A DNA stretch of 64,000 nucleotides from Sphagnum compactum. Lineage: Eukaryota > Bryophyta > Sphagnopsida > Sphagnales. Shown here one piece after another: positions 59,501-64,000 of this stretch. The notes below the pieces were generated by a model, which worked only from the letters and a program-made list of their open reading frames with translations, did not search any database and was not told the DNA's origin. The stretch is taken from the NCBI GenBank assembly GCA_965153455.1, contig OZ234499.1, positions 17,480,271 to 17,544,270 of the forward strand, in the 5' to 3' direction. The translations under genes and the position numbers were made by a program. The number at the start of each line of letters is the position of its first letter. The first letter of the stretch is position 1.

Positions 59501-62500
59501 GCACAACAATTCCTTGTCAATACCAAACATGGCAGAGCTATTACTGGAGCAGATGAAACTTGAAGTTGGGCACCTACAAGAAACCAACCTTGGTGTGATA
59601 AGATCGGGCAAAGTTATAATATGCTTGGGCCTTCATAAGAACATGGTCTGTAGCAGCTAGAGCTGCCTCTGTTAGCTGCTCCACCATGTAGTGTTGCCCT
59701 GTGAAGAAGTAGTGATTGGCCAGGTGATTGAGTGCCATGGGACAATAGGGGTATATCTCAAATGCTGCCCTCATCTTTTCCATGCCTTGGTGTACAGCAT
59801 CCACTGCAAAAGACAAAGCCATGGTTGGTCACATAAAGTAGAATTCCAGTAATGATGACTTAAACTTCAAATTATTTAAGCAGATTTTGGTTGTTCACTG
59901 AATTTTACCTTCAGTTGTGTTGATGTCCATCACACCTAAAGCCACCAAAGCCTCCACATTGTGCGGATCAAGCTGCAAACCCACATAGACTTACATCTCT
60001 TGTGAGATGCTGCTTCAGTTCTACTCCTATCCATGCCACTTCTTGGTTAAGCTACCGGCAAGAATCCAACCTCTCAATCAAGACTGCCATCTTCAACAAG
60101 CATCCATTACAACTGGTGTATACAGTTCTCATCAAGCACTGTAAGTCCTGTTCTCCAATCATGTTGTACACCACACAATATTTCATAAGTACTGAAAACT
60201 TCCCCATACTTATGAATTAAGTCAACCTGAATAGAACTGAGAAAAGACTGACAATCAGCCTATACTAATTTCAGATCAGACAACATATCAGAAAACAGAA
60301 AAAGAGGAAACCCAACCCTAAAAACTAGAGAAAATAAAGCAAAGAGCAGCTTGAACAACAGTGACATATAATATACTACACACTGCACCCTGCACATCTA
60401 TGAGATTGCAGAGAAAACTCCACATCAATGAAGGTGACACAACACACTTCACATATCATACATACTTTGTGTTCAACACGATATAGTGTGTCAGATGAAG
60501 GAGGGATTGTAACAGAAGGAAAACTGAACAACAGATCACAGATTGATGAGCTGAGAGACAATACACACAAGAGGGTTCTTTGAATTGCAGGTTAGAACAA
60601 ATTCTCATGCCCAATTTAAATAGAGAAAGATAAGGAATGGAAAGGGATGAGACCAAACACAGAAAAACAAAGAACTTCGCTGATCCACAGAAAGGACAAG
60701 GAAGCAATGTCTTGCCTGTAATACACGGAGAAATGCCTGGCGAGCTTTCTGGAATTGGCCAAGACGGAAACGACAGAGGCCCAAACCCAGCCTCACTGAT
60801 GCGGGGCACCCTGGATGCACTTGCAGTGTTCTCTGCTCCTCGACCCACCATTCCCAATTACAAACAAACCTACTTACATGCTATATGACTATTGAGGCCC
60901 CTCAATCATTCACTGTGTACAGCAACCAACACACAGAAGGATGCAAACCCATGAGACCAAAGTGAACTAGAAAGAGACCTTGTAGAGGTTGAGGGCCTCC
61001 TGAAATCGACCACGATTGAACTGCACACAGGCCTTCCCCACCCATGCCCTTACTTTGTCAGGCATCCTAATGAGTTGAATAAAGATCTAAAAAGCAAGCC
61101 CTCAGCAGAAGCAATTGCAGCTCTGTGCCCAACTTGCTCTTCTTCAAAACAGCATTTAGGGAGGACAAACCTGGCCCAGCAGAGCTGGCACATTGTCAGG
61201 TTGACCATCAAGGACAATCTTGAACACCTCATAAGCTTGCTCCAGCTCTCCTTTTGCCACCAGCAATTGACCTGTATGGTTCAAATCATTGCTCAGATTT
61301 CCTCAACACATGACATTGCTGGTGACAGTTCTGCTGCACTTACACATGAGCCTGTAACACTGAGAAGAGTGAGCAAACAGGCAAAAGATTCAGATTCAGA
61401 GTATTTGGCCATACCTTTACCAACCCATGTGGATGGTTCATCTTGATCAATCCTGGAGGCCTTGTTGTAGTACTGAGTGGCACGTATGAAGTGTTCATCC
61501 TTTTCTCGTTGCTTCGACTCCAGCTTCCCAAGGTTGGTGTAATAAGCCCCCAATGCATTCAATATTGCAATCCGGTCATATTTGACATCACTGTAATACT
61601 CATCAATCTCTGTGTAAAGATCCATTTTATATCAGTATTACCCCAAGAGTCAACAGTCTGCCAGTGAACCACTTACTGATCCACCATGCTAGATGAAGCT
61701 ACCATGCTCTAGGTAAGGCACAATCAATGCACTGCAGAAACCCTAGAAAAACAAGACGCTCAACTTCTGCATAACAAAAACTCAACCTACATCATAAGAT
61801 TGATATCTCCATTCAAGCAAGCTTATAAGAGGTGCTCACATTATATCACAAAAGATAACATTATCAGAATAGTTTTCATAGAGAAATTGAGAATCAAAGA
61901 AGGTAGTGACTAGTGACCTGAACAATTAGCATTGGAGTTTAGGGTTTTTAACGGTTAAAAACCCTAAACTTCGGTGGGCATCAAATGTGCTCCTTCTGAG
62001 TCTGGTGACGTACTTTTGATGCAACCAAATCGAATGAATCTACTTGCAGAATGCCCTAGGAGCACTACCGAAAACTACCTTCTCCAATCAATGAATGCAA
62101 AGGGAAAGAAAATGTTCACCTGGACTAGATCCTTCCTCGAGAATTTGCAAAAACTCTGTAAATTTACTCTGCTTGAAGTACTCCCTCTACATTCCACCAC
62201 CAAAACAAAAACAAAAACGGCTTTCAAGGAGTGCAAACTAAATCAGGAATCCAACAACCGTCTCTCTGACTTAAGCCCTAACCCTAGTCGGAATACAAAC
62301 AAGCAAACAAACAAACAAACAAAAGTAGGTGGCGAAGAAAGAAGAGGTAAGGCGGGGGCGGTCATGAACTTTTTACCGCAAAGGTAAGCCAGAGATTAAG
62401 AGGAGCTTGTTCAGCCTTCAGAATGTCGAGAATGTCGGTCGCGTCTTTAGGCAACTGCTCCAACGCAACACGTACTTCCTCCGAAGTATTTTGCACGGGG

Positions 62501-62517
62501 ATGTACACACACGCCAT
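53552..62517 (-). CDS. CTR9: CTR9/VIP6, Paf1-complex TPR subunit, 25 exons, 1070 aa
   Basis: The nuclear Paf1-complex scaffold that acts in RNA polymerase II elongation and histone modification; the Arabidopsis homologue is VIP6/ELF8. Coding exons, in order: 62377-62517, 62120-62186, 61415-61609, 61171-61271, 60979-61032, 60716-60832, 59909-59972, 59589-59803, 58852-58936, 58632-58732, 58452-58544, 58122-58190, 57551-57643, 57074-57322, 56749-56829, 56461-56619, 56277-56372, 55951-56052, 55674-55781, 55223-55447, 54822-55088, 54660-54731, 54215-54238, 53864-54115, 53552-53734. The protein starts MACVYIPVQN, the family's N-terminus. TPR repeats fill about 40-800 (DPSTWVGKG-like EPSTWVGKG, PDNVPALLGQ, YYNFARSYHTKGDY, PDVWINLAHVYLAQGQF). 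A Lys/Glu-rich coiled region follows (about 805-945), then an acidic/basic tail ending in an RS-like stretch. Length is close to the ~1090-aa plant proteins. One intron is GC-AG, and exon 23 is only 24 bp. Confidence 0.96.
61936..61970. repeat. 35-bp perfect palindrome with two telo-boxes in CTR9 intron 2
   Basis: AGTTTAGGGTTTTTAAC (61936-61952), one central G, and GTTAAAAACCCTAAACT (61954-61970) are exact reverse complements over 17 bp. Each arm contains a telo-box (AAACCCTAA core). It lies inside intron 2 (61610-62119). Further telo-box-like words occur at 62277-62286 in intron 1. Confidence 0.85.
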
Positions 62518-63660
62518 TGCTCACTTCTTTCTTCTAACGTGCGTGCGCCTCCCTATCTTCCCCCTAAACATATGATTCTCGTTGTTGTTTTCCGTCTCCT
62601 TGTTCTGGTCTCGTATTTCCCCCCCCGGCCTCCGACAATCTCCACAACCGTGCCTGAGCTCCAACGCAACCTTAAACCACTCCGCAAGCAATCAAACAGC
62701 GAGCGGCAGCAACGCAAATCACTAATATTTCCGACTCCGAAACGCTTCACATCCAGGTGGATGAAAAATGTGTCGCCGCCTTGTGCCCACTTTCGTTCTC
62801 GTGTTTTTCTCATCCTCCCTCTTTAAAGGAAAAAAAAAAAAAAAAAAAAGTAAACCAGTTCAACCGTTTGTGCGCCCGGGACCCTCTTTTTAGGACAACT
62901 ATTGTCTTGGTTCTGGTTTCATACGCAATGGAACAAGGAACCCAATTCTGTATCTATTTTTTTCAAGGAAAAAAACAATTCTGATATATTTGCTTTACAT
63001 TTTCTCATTATACTCACATTCATTAAGAAAGCTTCGCAAATATTTTGTGCTATTATCTAGTGTGATAGTGAAGACTCAAAAAGATTGGTGTTTCTTACTC
63101 AAATGAATGGTTACCCAAAAAAAAAAAAAAAAGACAAACAAAGAATGTGACTAAAATGGGTGTGATTATTAACAGGGTTTATTGTATTAGGGTTAAATGT
63201 TTGTTTGCTTGTTTCTCACATTAAAATCAACATTCCCCTGCGCAGTTGGTGGTAATGTTGAAAAGTCTCTTGATGAGGAGTTTGTGTGCACCAACGTGGT
63301 TTCATAAAGTTTGACACGAAATACCCTTTTGATCTCGCTCTCTCTCTCTCGAGCACATATTTCACCTTCTTTGCACACATTTTTTTTCCGCCTGCAACTG
63401 TTCTGTGTGAAACCATACCATACAACATGGTTCTCAAATGTTTCTCTGCAAAAACAAAACACAGAACTACACTTTGCTGTTTCGGCGGTTGAACTTCTCG
63501 CTTGTTCTACAAGTCAGCCTGCGGAGGGTCGCCGGGATTGATACTCAGACCTTCTTCCGAAGGGAGTCTTAAGGACCAATCAGTGGCATACGTTTAAAGA
63601 ACCAAGGTGCATAGGGAGGAGAAAAGTTACAATATGACTTAATTACAACCCCCCTCCTCT
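62518..63660. promoter_or_regulatory. CTR9 upstream region
   Basis: The first 300 bp upstream of the CTR9 ATG is relatively GC-rich, then a 20-base A run (62830-62849) and AT-rich DNA follow. This should hold the CTR9 promoter and 5' UTR. No TATA-box can be assigned with confidence, and no other gene is seen up to 63660. Confidence 0.4.
62830..62849 (+). repeat. Poly(A) run
   Basis: Twenty consecutive A bases about 310 bp upstream of the CTR9 start codon. Confidence 0.9.
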
Positions 63661-63663
63661 CGA

Positions 63664-63859
63664 TCAACGAGCAAGTGACACATTGGGCAATGCAGTCCAG
63701 AAACCAGTTACGTACGAAGTACCAGCTACAAGAACCTTTTGTGCAGAGATTCTGATTTCCACCCAATTGTTTGTCAGCCTTCCTGTAATGAGCTTTTTGT
63801 TGGTCAGCAATTTTGTATTATTGTGAGATCCTGTTGATTGCTCATAGGTGGTACCCAAC
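63664..63859 (-). CDS. Possible terminal exon of a gene entering from the right edge
   Basis: On the minus strand a T-rich tract ending GGTTGCAG|GTTGGG makes a plausible acceptor. It opens a 65-codon frame (GTTYEQSTGSHNNTKLL..., WVEIRISAQKVLVAGTSYV) that ends with TGA. There is no ATG at its start, so it would be a last exon entered with one base of a split codon. Only 141 bp remain to the window edge, so upstream exons cannot be checked. Product unknown. Confidence 0.25.
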
Positions 63860-64000
63860 CTGCAACCACACCAGAACTGAGAATAATAATAATAATAAAC
63901 AAAAGGATGTAAAGCATTGCAATTCAGTATTAGTATTGTCAGGCTGCTTTGTTTGCAACTTCCCCCTCCCTCACAGATCTGTTGTGTACACTGCCCCCCT

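Noticed and set aside
1-64000. CRISPR arrays, operons, tRNA and rRNA genes
   Set aside because: The DNA is plant nuclear. The tandem arrays seen have no unique spacers, and no tRNA B-box or rRNA segment was recognised.

Overview
The window is nuclear DNA of a land plant. It is AT-rich and gene-poor, with multi-exon genes, GT-AG introns of roughly 50 bp to 1.8 kb, and long intergenic stretches of decayed repeats. The best-conserved gene encodes a plant-type CTR9/VIP6 protein, and another encodes a malectin-like LRR receptor kinase. The overall character suggests a non-seed plant, most plausibly a bryophyte (moss or liverwort), but this is inference from protein feel and layout, not proof.

Layout. 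1-21.4 kb: no confident protein-coding gene. It holds repeat relics: a hAT-like miniature element at 1348-1532, two copies of a GGGTACCCGTGAC element followed by T-rich DNA, a perfect hairpin at 8685-8721, a decayed non-LTR-type reverse transcriptase on the minus strand at 11.3-12.4 kb, and a dispersed repeat family at 14.4-19.5 kb. It also has a GC-richer, telo-box-led, transcript-like island near 5.66-6.5 kb. 21368-21477 is a GC-rich foldback. 22320-32463 (+): a 14-exon malectin-like LRR receptor kinase of 904 aa, whose introns carry two copies of one repeat and a second hAT-like element with an 8-bp target-site duplication. 32.5-40.7 kb: an 8-kb AT-rich desert. 40.7-41.7 kb: an unexplained coding-like patch. 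43475-46126 (-): a single-exon gene for an 883-aa protein with a predicted beta-rich middle and a very long Lys/Glu/Asp repeat tail, preceded by a ~90-bp tandem repeat. 47.1-47.6 kb: a second tandem array. 53552-62517 (-): CTR9, 25 coding exons, 1070 aa. The right edge holds one possible terminal exon of a further minus-strand gene.

The three supported genes do not form a pathway. CTR9 is the TPR scaffold of the nuclear Paf1 complex, the kinase is a plasma-membrane receptor, and the 883-aa protein has no function I can assign. For the two multi-exon genes, splice sites were chosen so that every junction keeps frame and agrees with family conservation; both models close from ATG to stop without an internal stop.
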